A DNA stretch of 64,000 bases from Porphyra umbilicalis (Eukaryota > Rhodophyta > Bangiophyceae > Bangiales > Bangiaceae), in assembly GCA_002049455.2 (NCBI GenBank), contig KV919026.1, forward strand, positions 47,615-111,614, in the 5' to 3' direction. A program made the position numbers and the translations under genes. Position 1 is the stretch's first letter; each line of letters begins with the position of its first letter. A model generated the notes under the pieces. That model was not told the origin of the DNA. It was given only the letters and a program-made list of their open reading frames with translations, and made no database searches. Of this stretch, positions 43,938 through 56,239 are shown piece after piece.

Positions 43938-44560
43938 TCAGTTTTTCTGTTTATCGTCATAGCGATGAAGGAAGTGGCAGGCCATCATGGCCCATGTTGT
44001 GGGATTTGTATCACTTGAGTCTGCTGATAAAAGCACTTCGTACTCGAAACATGCACGTATGGCAGTAGCGTATTTACTGGTGTTGGTCCATTGTGGTATT
44101 ACCACGGTTGCTTCTTCTGTGGTCGTTACCAAGCGTCGAAGGACGGAGTCCAAGTGTTGCACCGGAGGTACCAGAAACCCTTTGGGGAGCACTGGTACGG
44201 GGGGATCGCTCCCGATGAGTGTCGCCTGTGCGGATTTCGGCCACACATATGTGTACGGGCCGTAAACACGGTTCAGCCGAGAGAAATGCCGCAAGGCAAG
44301 TTGGGGATCATACGCAAAGTTGCGCGTCATGGACGGCAGAGTGGACTTGAGCCACGCCACAGGAATTACTTCCTTAATTGCAACGTCGGTACTTGACTCT
44401 GTCCAAGAGACATCGGCATGGATAACTCCGTCACCGGTAACATGGACATGTTGGATAGTGGGTATCCACGTGGAGTCCATGACGATGTTGGCCACGGTTG
44501 TGAGCCCGGCCTGTCGGCGACTTCGTCGCGTTGGCGTTTGCCACTCGTACCCCGGTACAT
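43938..44560 (-). pseudogene. E2 pol C-terminal extension after the chromodomain
   Basis: About 200 residues follow the chromodomain in one frame. They contain HFSRLNRVYGPYTYVW, a GFLVPPVQHLDSVLRRL stretch and ATVVIPQWTNTSKY. The order FGPxT ... NPPF-like ... VPxW resembles a domain found in DIRS-like and some other eukaryotic retroelement polyproteins, described as RNase H-like or Dam methylase-like. The match is from memory of motif order, not from a search. E1 lacks it. Listed as part of the broken pol. Confidence 0.45.
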
Positions 44561-47500
44561 GCTTCTTCTTCTGTCGAAGGAAACGCACCACCAGGTTGCG
44601 GGGGAGGTTCTCCAGGGGTTCCAGGTGTCGTCTTTCGACCCGTAGTCGAACCAGCGCACCTTAGCGCTATAGCTGTCTCCCGTCTGGCGTAAGCCTAGGA
44701 GTTTGTCGATCACATACTCATCGGCAGTTGCCGGGGTTGACTTGCGTTGGTCTAGACCATCTAGCAAGGGTTGTGGAACCGTGTCCGTCGTCGTTGGACG
44801 AGGAGCTGGGGTGACATGGTCACTGCTGACGCGTTTTTCCTCGCCGTCAATGTCAATGACAAACGTGAAAGCGTCCGCGTCTGCGTCAATGACAACGAAG
44901 GGGCCAATGGCTTTGCTTTGCAGCTTGTTTTGCCGATCGTGGTTGGTCGTGTATACGTAGTCGCCGATCTTGACGTCCGCATTGCGGGTTGCGACCCGAT
45001 GGTCGAAGTTACGTTTGTAACGTTGTTGCGTCTTACGCAAGGCCTCGACCACGATGGGGATCTGCTTGCGCAGGCGGGCCATGAACTCGCGCTTGCGAGC
45101 TAGGGGTGACCCATCCTTGAGCGTTCCCTTATTGGTAAGCGGAGTGCCCGGGGGCAAGTCGCGAACCGTGAGGTTGGGGATCCGCCTTGGGATAACGAGC
45201 TCAAATGGGGCGATGCCCCGCGACCGATGTGGTTGGCTATTATACGCCATGGTGATTACCGGCAGTAGCTCATCCCATCGTGATGGGTCGTCGGCGACGT
45301 AGTGTCGCAGCTGCGTAGCCATGATACGGTTGTACCGTTCAACTTGCCCATTGGTTTGGGGATGATACGCCGTAGTGCGAACCGTTTCAATGCCAAGCAT
45401 TTTCATCACAGCGATGAAGAAGTTCGACATGAACTGGGGCCCTTGGTCCGATAGGATCCGGTCCGGTGGCCCGTAGGCTGACACCCACGCGTCGATGATG
45501 GCTGACGCCACTGACATAGCCGTGATTCGCCGCAAGGGGACGCACTTGGTGAGCTTGGCGAAGCGGTCGGTGATAACCAAGATGAAGCGGTTGCCCTTCT
45601 TGGAGGCCGGGATGGGCCCAAAGATGTCAACGGATAGCTCCGTGAGAGGCTCGGTAGCCTGGAACAGGGTCAAGGGCGTGGTGTGTCGCCGCAAGGCGAG
45701 GCGGTTTTGCGCACACGTTGTGCATTTGGTGATGGTCGAATGAATATCCGTCACCATTGAAGGCCAGTAGTATGCCTTACGCATTGTGTAGTACATCCGG
45801 TTCATACCAGGATGGGCGGCCACGGTTGCGTGGTGCTCGAGGGTCAACACGCGTTCGCGTAGCGACTTTGAAATAACCAGTTGATTGCCGTAAGGCGCAC
45901 GGCGGTACAGAGCGTGGTGGTCATCGCGGAAGAAGGCCTTGGCCGTTCCGCGCTCCACGCGAGTGGACATCTCGACGCAGAAGTCGTCTGTTTGTTGTGC
46001 TTCGACGACATCGTCGAACTCCACCGGTTCCGGTGTGTCGGTACCCGTGTACCTCCCCGTTCTTAAGCCGTTGGCCGTCTCGGCCAATGCCAGACAAGGT
46101 ATATCATCATGGATATCTTCTGGCGGAGCCACCGTAGAGGCGCGCGACAGGGGGAAGGGTGCGGGGAAGTGGGGGGGGGGGGGGGGGGGGTGGAGGGGGG
46201 ATGCGGAGGGAACCGGTGGAGGAGGCTACGAGGAGACACGAGGAGGTCCGGGGGAGTGGCTCTGCGGTGGGGCCCAAAGGGGTGAGCAGTTCGCCGGCTC
46301 CTCTGGAGAAGGGTACAACCAACTTGGTCGGCGCATGGTCCACGTCAACGACGAGTTTCCGATTGGCCTTCGGCAAGGCAAGTACCGGTGGGCACAACAG
46401 TGCGTTGCGAAGGTCCTCGAAGGCGGCGATAGCCGTCCGTCGGTGGTGGTAATCGGTGGGATCTCGGCCCTAGTCAGGGCGTTCAGGGGCTTTGCTCGTT
46501 TGGCAAAGTCTTTGACAAACCGTCGATAGACGTTGCACATGCCCAAGAAGCTTTTCAGCTGGGTCTTTGTGGGTGGGAACTTGGCATGCTTCAGAGCATC
46601 CACGTTCTTGTTGTGCACGTGCAGTTGCCCGGGGCGGACAATGTGTCCTAGTACTCGACCTCATCGGAGAACCACGTGCACTTTTCCAAGTGAGGGTGAC
46701 CCCGGCTTCGCGGAGGCGGTGAAGAACCGTGTCAACGTCTTTGACGTGTTGTTCCGCGTTTGCGGAGAAGATGATGACATTGTCTAAGTAGACGAGGCAT
46801 ATCTGCCACTTCAAACCCGAGAGGATAATATCCAACGCGCGCTGAAAGGTAGCGGGCGCGGTTTGTCAAGCCGAACGGCATGGATAACCAGTGGTATATA
46901 CCACAATGCGTTGTGAACGCTGTCTTCTCTTGGTCTTCCTTGCGTAGGGGTACTTGCCAGTACCCGCGGTGCAGTCGAGAGACGTGAACACCTGGACATC
47001 TCCCAAGGAGTCGAGGAAGTCCTCCATCCGAGGCAAGGGATAAGCATCCTTCTTGGTGATGTTGTTTAACCGACGATAGTCGACACAGAATCGGGCTTTG
47101 CCGTTCTTCTTTGGTACAATTACCACGGGGCTTGCCCAAGCACTATGGCTAGGGGCAATGACGTTGAGCTTCAACATCTTGTTGATCTGATCAGCGATGA
47201 TCTGCCGTTTGAACGGCCCGGTTCTGTAGAGTTGGGCCCGTATGGGCAGAGCGTCGGGAGGAGTGACGATGGCGTGCTCCGTAGCACGGATGACTCCAAG
47301 GGTTCCATCCCACATAGACGAATGCGTCTTCAGCATGTCTCGAATCTGCTTGTGCAGGTACTCGGGTGCCTCACTGAGGTCGAGATCCTCGAGTGGGTCA
47401 CGACTCGCGTCGTCCGATGCGTTATCGGTTCCACCCTTTGGGGTGTTGTCATCCAAGACGGCGGAAAGCATCGGCCCTTGATAGGGTTCTGCAAACCCCA

Positions 47501-48179
47501 AGGTAGAGTTCTTGCGAACAATGACTTGGTCCTTGCCGAAGTTGCATAACTTGACCAGGAATGGTTCGTCCGGTTTGACGATGGCGATGCCGCGGGCGAC
47601 TGCCATGGACTTGTGTCGGCACAACCGAATGTTCGGTGTGATGTTAACCATACCAGGCGTGTCGCACGTGGCCATGATCCACTCCTCCTTGTGTCCGTTG
47701 ACACGCACCTGTTTGCAGGCTCGAACCCGAGCGGGTTTATCTTGCCAGTGGCGTCCCACGCGCTGTCGTTAAGACAAGCTAAGATCGGCGTTGGCCGAGG
47801 TTGCTCTTCCGTGCATCGCACGTGCTCTTGCCAGACGATCTTGCGCAAGCGCGGCAGAGTGCCCTCGATTTGTTCAATGAACTCGGTGCCAAGAATGCAC
47901 GGGACTGACAAGTTGTCGGCAACGAGGAATCTTTCAAATAGACGCACACCTCCGGTGTCTACATATAGATGTATGGCATACTTCGTCAAAGACGATTGTT
48001 GTTTGCATCTCGGATGCGCGGAAGCGTAGTCAACTCTTCGGCGTAAGCCATCCAGTTCGAAGGGAGAACACTAGTTCGCTCTTTGTTCACCCCGGCGCCC
48101 GTGTCTAAGACAGGGCGGCAACTTCGCATTACGCGCAGGCATGGGCCTAACGTGGACTGCGATCTCATAGTGCGAAGGG
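43938..48179 (-). pseudogene. pol: E2 pol, broken by frameshifts and a deletion
   Basis: Protease DTGAG is near 48100, RT motifs FCVDYRRLNNITKKDAYPLP and MPFGLTNRA at about 46870-47100, and the catalytic box reads YLDN instead of YLDD near 46780, which should inactivate RT. RNase H starts (LVVDVDHAPTK) but its core is missing: about 50 residues are lost near 46140-46330, where a G-run sits instead. Integrase is intact (HHATVAAHPG, CTTCAQN, DIFGPIP, LSDQGPQF, HPQTNGQVERYN). A GPY/F module and chromodomain (YVIDKLLGLRQTGDSYSAKV ... WFDYGSKDDTW) follow, with a frame change near 44595. At least six frame changes occur overall. The frame continues past the chromodomain into the extra domain ending at 43938. 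Confidence 0.85.
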
Positions 48180-49884
48180 CACGTAAGAGTCTTGTCACCG
48201 TACGCTTTCGCGTTCGCCGGGCAACCCCAAGTCGGGCACCCGGCCTAGACGTTTTTCGAGTCGTCCACGGCGTCGGCCGGATGCTCGACTTCGTCTTCCT
48301 CGACGTTACCGTCGGCACGGGCATGAACGCCGATAGGCGGTTGCCGACGCTCGCGAGGGCGATAAGGCTCGGCACACTGTGCGGCGAAGTGCCCCGGCTT
48401 GTTACAGTTGTAGAGATGTCAGCCCGATTGGCTTGAGGGACGGCGGCCGAGGGGGCGGCGGGGTGCGAACCGGTGGAACGGTCGTTCCGTCGTCGTCCGC
48501 TGGTCTTGTGTCGCGTAAGCGACTTTGATCGCCGTTGGGCGGGTATCTTGAGTTGAAACACAACTTGTTTGGTGCCGTCCCAGTATATCTGGGCGGTGGC
48601 GACCGTCTCAGACAGGGTTCGGTCGGGGAACTGGTCGTTCAGTACCCGTACGTGCGCTTGCACAAGGTCCGAAAGACCAGTGATGAAGACATCCTTAACG
48701 TCTGGATGTCGAACAAACCGTTCAGGAGGTCGCATTGCGTTTCCACGCGATGACCAAAGGCCGTGGGCGCCTCGTTGTCTTGTTGCTTCATCGGAATGAT
48801 GTCTTGATAGGCGTTTCCATAGTTGCGTGTGTCGCATACTTCGAAAGAAGCCAGTTGACGGCATCTCCGTAGGTACGGATGGCGTAACGCTTACGTCCGA
48901 GGGTGCTGTTAAGCGCGCCGGAGAAGGCCATCTTGGCGTTGCCGGCTAGTCGACAGACCATAAGCGGAAGGGCTTGACCGTGCGTCAGCCCAGCCGCGTC
49001 GCACGCGTGGCGAAAGGTCGTCAAGAACGTGAAGATGCCCAAGGGCAGGGCTCCCGTGAATGGCTGTTGCCCATGGAACGCTCCGTCCAAACGTTTGTCG
49101 AGGCGGTGCGACGCTGTGCCTCTTTAGGCGTAAACGTCAGTTGACGCGGATCAGGAAGTACGTCCTGTAGTCCAGGAGTGTCTTGAAGCGGCTATTAGAC
49201 GGGCGGATCACCTTGATCCTATCGGCTTTTTCAAGTCGCTCCTTCCGTTTGGTGGGGGGCGCGGGGCGCTTGCGCGCGGCTGCGTCCGACTCGCTCGAGC
49301 TGTCGCTCGGCGAGGACCCACTTGGGGGCGACGGCGGGTGTGGGGGGCCCGTGGCCATCGTCCGAAAGGACGTGTCGGTCGCGTCGCGGTTGTCGTCGTC
49401 TGACGACGTCGGGCTTGACCCCAGAAGCGGAATCGTCGGAAGATGAGGAAGCGCGGCGTTAGCCGGAGCGTCCTTGCGGACGGACTTGTCCTTAATCACC
49501 TTGCTCGTCTTCTTGACGTCCTTGGTCTTGTCGCCCGACTGGCGGCGAGACTTAGCCAGACGGCGTTCCTCCTCATGGGAGTCAACCTTGCGCAGGGCCT
49601 CGACGTCGTCGACCCAACTTGTCATTGGCTCGCGCCAGAGACTCGTTAGTCTGTTCTTGGGCCGTTAGGCGTCGCTGAAGTGCTTCAACGGCCGCCTTCA
49701 GGCTCTCCACCACCTGCATCTGCCCAGAGGCGGCTTGATCCGCAGGGATGGGAGGAGTTGGAGCACCGTCCGTTGGGGCGTCGGAGGCGGCAGGAGTGCC
49801 TTGTCCCCCGCCCGGCGGCCGGTAGCCAGATGGCAACTTGCCGTCTCTGGCTCGCCGAGTGCCGCCGGTACCACCAGTAGACAT
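48180..49884 (-). pseudogene. gag: E2 gag, broken by frameshifts
   Basis: It starts at the ATG at 49884 (MSTGGTGGTRRARDG), 209 bases from the primer-binding site. A coiled-coil-like stretch (VVESLKAAVEALQRRLTAQE) is followed by capsid-like pieces in three other frames (VNWLLSKYAT, DVKDVFITGLSDLVQAHVRV). A zinc-knuckle remnant YNCNKPGHFAAQC near 48375-48415 lacks the first Cys because a small deletion shifts the frame just before it. At least four frame changes. Confidence 0.8.
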
Positions 49885-50092
49885 ACTGGGACCTGAACAA
49901 GTGTTCCGACTTGGCTTACGCCCTGCGCGCCAACGTCGGAGATCTCAACCGTGATGCCCCCGGCACCACGCCCACAATTCGATGGCTTACGCCCCGCGCG
50001 CCAAGCGACCGTATCGACACCGTCACAATGCCACGAGGCAGCGAGAAAGTTCTCGGGGACACCGTGCCGCGAGGCACGATGAAGGCGAGGGT

Positions 50093-50111
50093 ATCCCCTG
50101 CTGCTCCACCA
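50093..50111 (-). promoter_or_regulatory. E2 primer-binding site
   Basis: The same 19 bases as in E1 (7826-7844), complementary to a tRNA 3' end, two bases from the LTR. Confidence 0.9.
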
Positions 50112-50113
50112 AA

Positions 50114-50497
50114 TGTGGTATTAATAACGTTAGTTCAATTACCAGTGTACTGAGACCGACCGTAGCCAAGCAATAAAGCGAGTTCTATCGCCGTCGCGGC
50201 GAGGAAGAAGACCTTTTGTTGAAGGGCATCCGATGGGGAGCCGGGTGGTGCCCACGACGGCGACCCCGGACCCACGGTGGTTTAATACAAACAACGGCAC
50301 TGGTCGATCGACCATCCGATCAAGCAATCGTAATGAGTGCCGGCAGACAGATAAGACAGGCAAGCAATAAAAAATAAACAATGCGGAAGTAACCCCCCAA
50401 GGGCGTGCCACAAGCCGAGTCACACACATCCGTGGATTCGGCCAGTCAAGGGGGCTACTCGTGGCTAATTGCCAATTGGTAGCAGAGATATGCTACA
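50114..50497 (-). repeat. E2 right LTR (5' LTR), 384 bp
   Basis: About 99% identical to 40328-40712. Plus-strand AATAAA at 50172-50177 and 50366-50371. Confidence 0.95.
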
Positions 50498-51900
50498 TTA
50501 GTTTCTGCATCTGTTTCGAAGATTCGTCCTTCGAACGTACAGTTGGATATGCTACGAACAATCTTAAGAACAATCCTGGGAACGTTCCTGACCAGTTTCC
50601 GAGACCATCCGGAAAAAGACCACAGGGTTGATGCTGGAGGTCGGCAAGGATAATTCCAAGGCCAGTTCCTAGAATTTCTTGCCGCGCCCAAACAGAAAAT
50701 CGTCCAAATCATGTGCCAGTCTTGTTTCAGGATTTCTGGAGGGCAGTCCTCCGTCCAATTCAGAAGATACTTCCTTATTTATATTGGAATATCTTTCACG
50801 AGAAAGATTCTGGAACTTCATTCCAACACCACAGTGCACACTGGGCGAGCCGCACGAGGTCACAGCACCGTTTCTCGCATTTGTCTCATGTTCACTTATG
50901 GCACTCCCACAAAAAAAGGACACCCCGCGGATCGTACGCACGATGACCCTCTCACAGGAACCGTGAGGGCGGCACGTTGTCGACGGAGCGCACGATGTCT
51001 ACAGAACAGCTCAACACGAGATCGAATGCAAGGATATTTCTCGCCCATCACGTGGCCAGGATTGCGGAATCGAGGAGGACGAGCGGTCTGATGGCCCATT
51101 GTCTTAGCCAAGTGGGCCAGATCTTAATGTCGGGCTACTTGTTTCCATTAAGATTCCCGGTTTCGACAACGTGCAGGACATCGTGCGAGATGCGCAGTGT
51201 CCACTTCGTGCAGCGCTAATCGGAAGCCCCTAACTGAACCCGCGGAGGCGGGTCGGCTGATTTCGTCCCAGTTAGATCTCCCAATTTCGGGCCTCTGTGC
51301 CTGAAAAAAGCACATCGTGCAGGACATCGTGCCAGCCGATCGAGCGTGCAATCCGTAATGTGCGGCGTGCAAACATGGTCATCCGTCGGCGACGTATAGC
51401 TGTGCGCGGATCTGCGGACTGTGAAAGGCAGCATCGATTCTTCATTGGTCGTGTGCCTCGTGTCGTGGGCGTCGCGAGTGTCGATCTCCTGGATTATTCA
51501 GCAGTGGACCGCCGTTCCGTTCCCGGACTGTGCAAGACACCCTCTCTACCTGCACACTGCGTCAGCCCACGTCACATCCTCTCGAGCGGCGCAAAGCCGA
51601 GCGAGACGTCGTGGGATGGGCCGTCAGCGACGGGCCCCACCAATGGACTTGGCACAGAACAGAAAACGCCACCAAGCTGGCGCAGCAGGATACTCAATGA
51701 GCATCTCATCGATCGTCCTACCCTCGACCTAACACAGAACACACATAATCTGCGACTGTACAGATATTTCTTCCAAATGTTATGGCCGACGGACTGTCCA
51801 CGTGTGGCTGTGGTGCCTGCAGAGCTTCGCACGAGAGATCTCAAGAAAACACTCAATGGCGTGCAGTTCGCTGATGAGCTGGAAAGAGGGTGGCGGATTG
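50498..51900. other. Intergenic DNA
   Basis: No gene recognised. CGTGCAGGACATCGTGC occurs twice (51170 and 51315), so a small local duplication is likely. Confidence 0.4.
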
Positions 51901-51904
51901 CAAA

Positions 51905-52290
51905 CTCCACCATGGCCACCCACCGTCGCCACCCCACCGTCGCCACCCCCACCGTCGCCACCCCCACCGTCGTCACCCCCACCGTCGCCACCCCACCGTC
52001 GCCACCCCACCGTCGCCACCCCACCGTCGTCACCCCCACCGTCGCCACCCCACCGTCGCCACCCCAATGTCGCCACCCCCATCTCCTTCACCCCACCGTC
52101 GCCACCCCACCGTCGCCACCCCCACCGTCGCCACCCTACCGTCGCCACCCCCCTGTCGCCACCCCACCGTCGCCACCCCACCGTCGCCACCCCACCGTCG
52201 CCACCCCACCCTCGCCACCCCACCCTCGCCACCCCCACCGTCGCCTCCCCCACAGTCGCTACCTCACAGTCGCCACCCTTCATGTAACTG
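51905..52290. repeat. Minisatellite of CCACCGTCGCCACCC units
   Basis: More than 20 copies of a 14-18 bp unit. It opens frames in several phases; none is a gene. Confidence 0.9.
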
Positions 52291-53090
52291 TCGTCGCCCC
52301 CACGCTCGCTGCCCCCGTTCCCTCCGCCGCCGCCCCCGCCGCCGCCGCCGCCGCCCTAATCTTCGCGGCCAGCGCCACCGTGGTGGCCGCCCCCGATCCC
52401 GCTGCCGCCGCCGTCGCCCCGCCCTGGTGGCTTCCTCTCTCGGTGGCCCCGCCCTAACCCCCGTTGTCGATGCCGCCCCCGCCCCGTTGTCGCCGCCGCC
52501 CCCGCCCCGTCGTCGTCGGCCCCCGCCCCGCCGTCGCCGCCCCATCGTCGCTGCCCCACCATCGCGCCCCGCTTCCCCTAGATCGCCACACTTGCCCGAC
52601 GGTGGCTGCCGCCGTCCCCGCCGACGCCACCCCGCCTCGTCCCCCGCCGTCGCCGACGCCGCATCTGTTCCGTGTTCCCTCCCGCCGTCGCTGTCCTCTT
52701 TCTTTTTTTCCTCTGATCCTCACCCTCATTTTCTGCTCTCTCCACTTCTTCTCTCTCTGATGTTGTCAGTTTTGTGCCACATAATGTTTTCCTGATCGCC
52801 GCAGGCGTTCGCTCCGAAACGCCGTGGCTAGTGTAGATAAAGTGACCGCTCCCCCCTTCGCAGAATGTCGGTCATCGTGGCGGCGGCTTTCATGCGCGTG
52901 AGCACGATAAGGCAGAGAAAGCAAAGACCCGCACGGTAGGAGAGCGCGAGAGGGGGTGGGCGCGAGAAGAAAACCACAACACATATTCGTTCTTTCTTGG
53001 CGCAGAGGCGCACTGGGATGACACGCACACGAAGCAGAGAGCCGATTGGACTGGGCGGCGATGATGGCCGTGGCGAGGGCTGAGGAGTGG
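52291..53090. other. C-rich then mixed DNA
   Basis: 52291-52660 is CCGCCG/CCCCGTCGTCG-rich. 52660-52800 is pyrimidine-rich. No gene recognised. Confidence 0.4.
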
Positions 53091-53099
53091 TATCGATAG

Positions 53100-54070
53100 A
53101 TGCGAGCAGAGAGCATTGTTAACGCCTGGAAACAGCAATACCAGAAAGGATACAGAAAATGGACGGAACGTAACGTGACTTGTGGCCCGAAAAAAACAGA
53201 AGAAAGGGACAGGCGACGGCGGTGGCGGCAGCAGCAGCGCGCCGACGGGCCCCCCCGCCGCCGTGCCCGCCGCTGCCGATGCGGCGGCGGCGGACATGGG
53301 CGCGGTGCGGCGGCGAGGGGTCTGCACCGGCCGCCGGGGTGTGGCCCCAAACCCCGTCGACCGCGAGGGCGGCGGCGATCAGGGGGGGGAAGCGGCGGCC
53401 GCCACCTCGACTTGGGGGGGGGGGGGGGGGACACCCCGAGGAGGATGGCGCCGACGGTGGTGGCCAAGACGGCGGCGCAAAGAGGGTCGGTGGGGAGGTG
53501 GGAGGGGGGGGGGGGGGCGTCGTCAGCGGGGCGGGGCATCACCGTCGGCAGAAGCCCAGACCCGCCCCCGCCGCCGCGCGCCCGCCGCCCGAGGCGCTGC
53601 TGGCCGACTGGACGGGCGGGCGGCGGCAGAGGCGGCCGAACGCCGCGCCGCCGCTGCGGGTGCCAGCGACCCTGCCGTCGCCGCGACGGCGCCCCCACCA
53701 TGGAGCCGGCGGCCAGGCGGTGGCCGCCCCCCGTCGCCGGGATGCCGTCCCGTTTTCCAAGCCGCCGATGGCGGCCTCCCCCGCCCGCACGGCGGCGGCG
53801 GGCGCCCTCCCAGGTCCGGCAGCGTTGGCGTCCCCCCCCGCCCCTCTGCGTCGGCATCCCCCCGCCGCTGCCGTCCGCGTCTCCGTCGCCGCCGACACCG
53901 CTGACGCCCCTCACGCCCGCCCGAGGTCCCCCTGGGCGCATACCAGGGCGCCCGCACCGACACGGCCGCCACCGCTCGGGCCGAGGTGGCACGCGAGGAA
54001 GGCGGCCGCGTCGGGACGACTATGGTGAGCCGCTGCACCAGCGCGCATTCCACGTCGGTGGTGGCAGTGG

Positions 54071-54102
<32 letters not shown>

Positions 54103-54640
54103 AAGAACGTGGAGGCGGCGGCGGTGCCGCTGGAGGCGGCGGCAACGGCGTGGGTGAGGCGGGGGAAGCGAGGTGGAGGCGGGCGTGGAGGGAAGAGGCG
54201 GCAACGGCTTGGCGGGGGGGTGGCGGCAGCGGCGTGGCTGGGCGGCGAAAGCGGGTGCGGCCGCGGTGGCGGCGGGGTGGCGGCGGCGAGGGCGGGGGCG
54301 TGGGCAAGGGTGGCCACGGCGCGGCGGGGAACGCCAGGCGGGGGCGGGCGCGGCCAGGCGGGCGGCGGCGGCGACGCCGGAGCGCGAGGGTAGCGGCGGC
54401 CATGGCAGGGCGGGTCGGCCATGCGGGGTGGGGCGGCGAGGATGGGGACGTGGGCGGCGAGACAGGGCGGGGCGGCCATGGCGGGGACGTCGGCGGCGAG
54501 AACGGGGCGGGATCGGACCCAGGATTGATTTGCAGTGGCCGATCGCAGATTCTGTGGCCACGAGTGGCCGGCCCAATTGCACACAGCGAAAATGGCGGCG
54601 GTACACGGAAAAAAGATGATGCTGCCTCCTGAACAGGCCA
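53100..54640 (+). other. GC-rich region, possible unrecognised gene
   Basis: Open in several phases for up to 510 codons. The frame from ATG 53182 starts MARKKQKKGTGDGGGG, which looks like a real basic N-terminus, then runs into Gly/Ala/Pro/Arg-rich sequence with G-runs at 53415 and 53505. I recognise no domain, and the minus strand is equally open, so I do not call a CDS. Confidence 0.25.
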
Positions 54641-55185
54641 TAGGAATTCTAGATGACGATCGCATTTGCCAGAGGCGGATGCAGACGCATACTCAAATGA
54701 CGCGAGACGGCGGATCGTGCCGATGAAGAAAGAAATCCCCCAGACAGAAGGCTTTCTTCCTTGCATGAGCAGAAGGCCTCTGGCGATGTTTATCGGCTTC
54801 CTGCATCTCGCGTGGGATCAGCAGAGTGCGACAAGTTTTACCGGGCACAAATGCGGCACAGTCATTAGCTCCACATGCAGGAGGTTCTCTTACAGCACGA
54901 TGTGGAACGATGCTTCCTGATCGGCGGTGGGTCCATTTTTGGGGAAAGTACCATACCTCGTGCATTCGAGTGCACTATTCTGCGCAGCGCTCCATCCCAC
55001 TGGCCGAAGGTAGACGTCCGTAAGAGTATGTCGAGAAGAATGTAAGTGTTTTGTTGCAGCGATTCCCTGACATTGGGAGGCTACTTAAAAGTTCGCTCGT
55101 GCAGAAGTGCGATCTCCTTCGCGACTTTTGAGATTCGATCTCACGAGATCCGGCAGTCCATCGAGTCGCGCGTATTGTCAGTAGC
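54641..55185. other. Intergenic DNA
   Basis: No gene recognised. Confidence 0.4.
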
Positions 55186-55915
55186 CAATGAGCGCTGTGC
55201 ATGGGCACTCCCAAATTAAATCCAGAAATGCCCTCGAAGCCTCTCTGAGTCGCTCAAGCGCCATCGCACACCTATCCCCCACCTTCCCCGCCGTCGCTGT
55301 CGTGCCTCCCGCGGTCGTCGTCGTGGGGCAGCGTGTGTGTGCCACTGCACCGGTGGCCGAAGCGGGCTATTCGCTCCAGAAAAGCAACGGCGCCGCCGGG
55401 GGCGCTATGTGGGGGGGGCGCGGGGGGGTGCGGGGAGGTTGGGGAACAGCTGCTCCGCAACTACAGTTGCTTTGCGTCGGCGGTGACGAGCGTCGCGCCG
55501 GCAGCGACGAGCGCCGCACTGCACTTCAGCGCGGCGGCTGACGCCGCCGGCGACGGGCGTGCGCCAAACGCCGACGTGGTCGCGTGCGCCGCACCCGCCG
55601 TGGCAAGCGGCTTCAGGCCACGGCTGCACCCGCCGCTGCCGGCGGCGGCGCTGCGATCGCAACCGTATTCGCCACCGCGCCGACATTCACCTACCCGTTG
55701 CCGACCCCACAGCCCTCACGCGCCAACCGCGCCGGCCACCATCAGAAGGGCCGAGCCGGCGGGGGGGGGGGGGGTCAGGGACGGACCCGGCACTGCGCTC
55801 AGACGGCGCGCGTGCGGGGGCGGTGGCAGCCGGCGCGACAGCCAGGGCAGCATGCCGCCGACGCCGGTGGGCGTCCAGCTGTGCACATTAGTCGGAGGCC
55901 GCTGCCAGTAAGTTG
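55186..55915 (+). other. GC-rich open region, coding value uncertain
   Basis: Frames of up to 192 codons; composition is Ala/Pro/Arg-rich and no family is recognised. Confidence 0.2.
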
Positions 55916-56239
55916 ATATGGCTGACGCTTCTCAGATACTTGTTCACCGTAAATTCTCTTCCTTTGGTTAGCTGTACCGTCCTTGCTCCTTCTCCGTGCT
56001 GCATGACGAGATCCCGATCACGAGGCTGAAACGTTGCCTCCTGTCCTTGCGTTCCTCCGATTTGGTCATCATAAATCGGGTGCTGTCGAGAATCGGGCGG
56101 ATCGGATGCCCCTGATCGATACGAATGCGGAAGTGGGCATCAACGGGTGGGATGTGTGCGCTTCGTGCTCCGTTTTCTCTTCTGAGGACCCGAGCGCCAC
56201 CCTCTGATACGTCTACGAAGTTTGGGGTCGATTGATGTA

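Larger units (their letters stand above)
40328..50497 (-). mobile_element. Ty3/gypsy chromovirus element E2, complete but decayed
   Basis: Bounded by LTRs 40328-40712 and 50114-50497 that differ by four substitutions and one indel (about 99% identical). The primer-binding site (50093-50111) lies two bases inside the right LTR. Order on the minus strand is gag, PR, RT, RNase H remnant, IN, chromodomain, extra C-terminal domain; a plus-strand gene then fills most of the space to the left LTR. Flanking bases are TCTAC on the left and TTAGT on the right, so no target duplication is visible. The total length is 10.2 kb. Confidence 0.95.

Noticed and set aside
51905-52290. Regular short repeats that resemble a CRISPR array
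   Set aside because: Units of 14-18 bp run head to tail without spacers, in eukaryotic DNA. It is a minisatellite.
52766-53992. 408-codon minus-strand frame
   Set aside because: Arg/Gly/Pro-rich with no domain; the GC content keeps several phases open on both strands.
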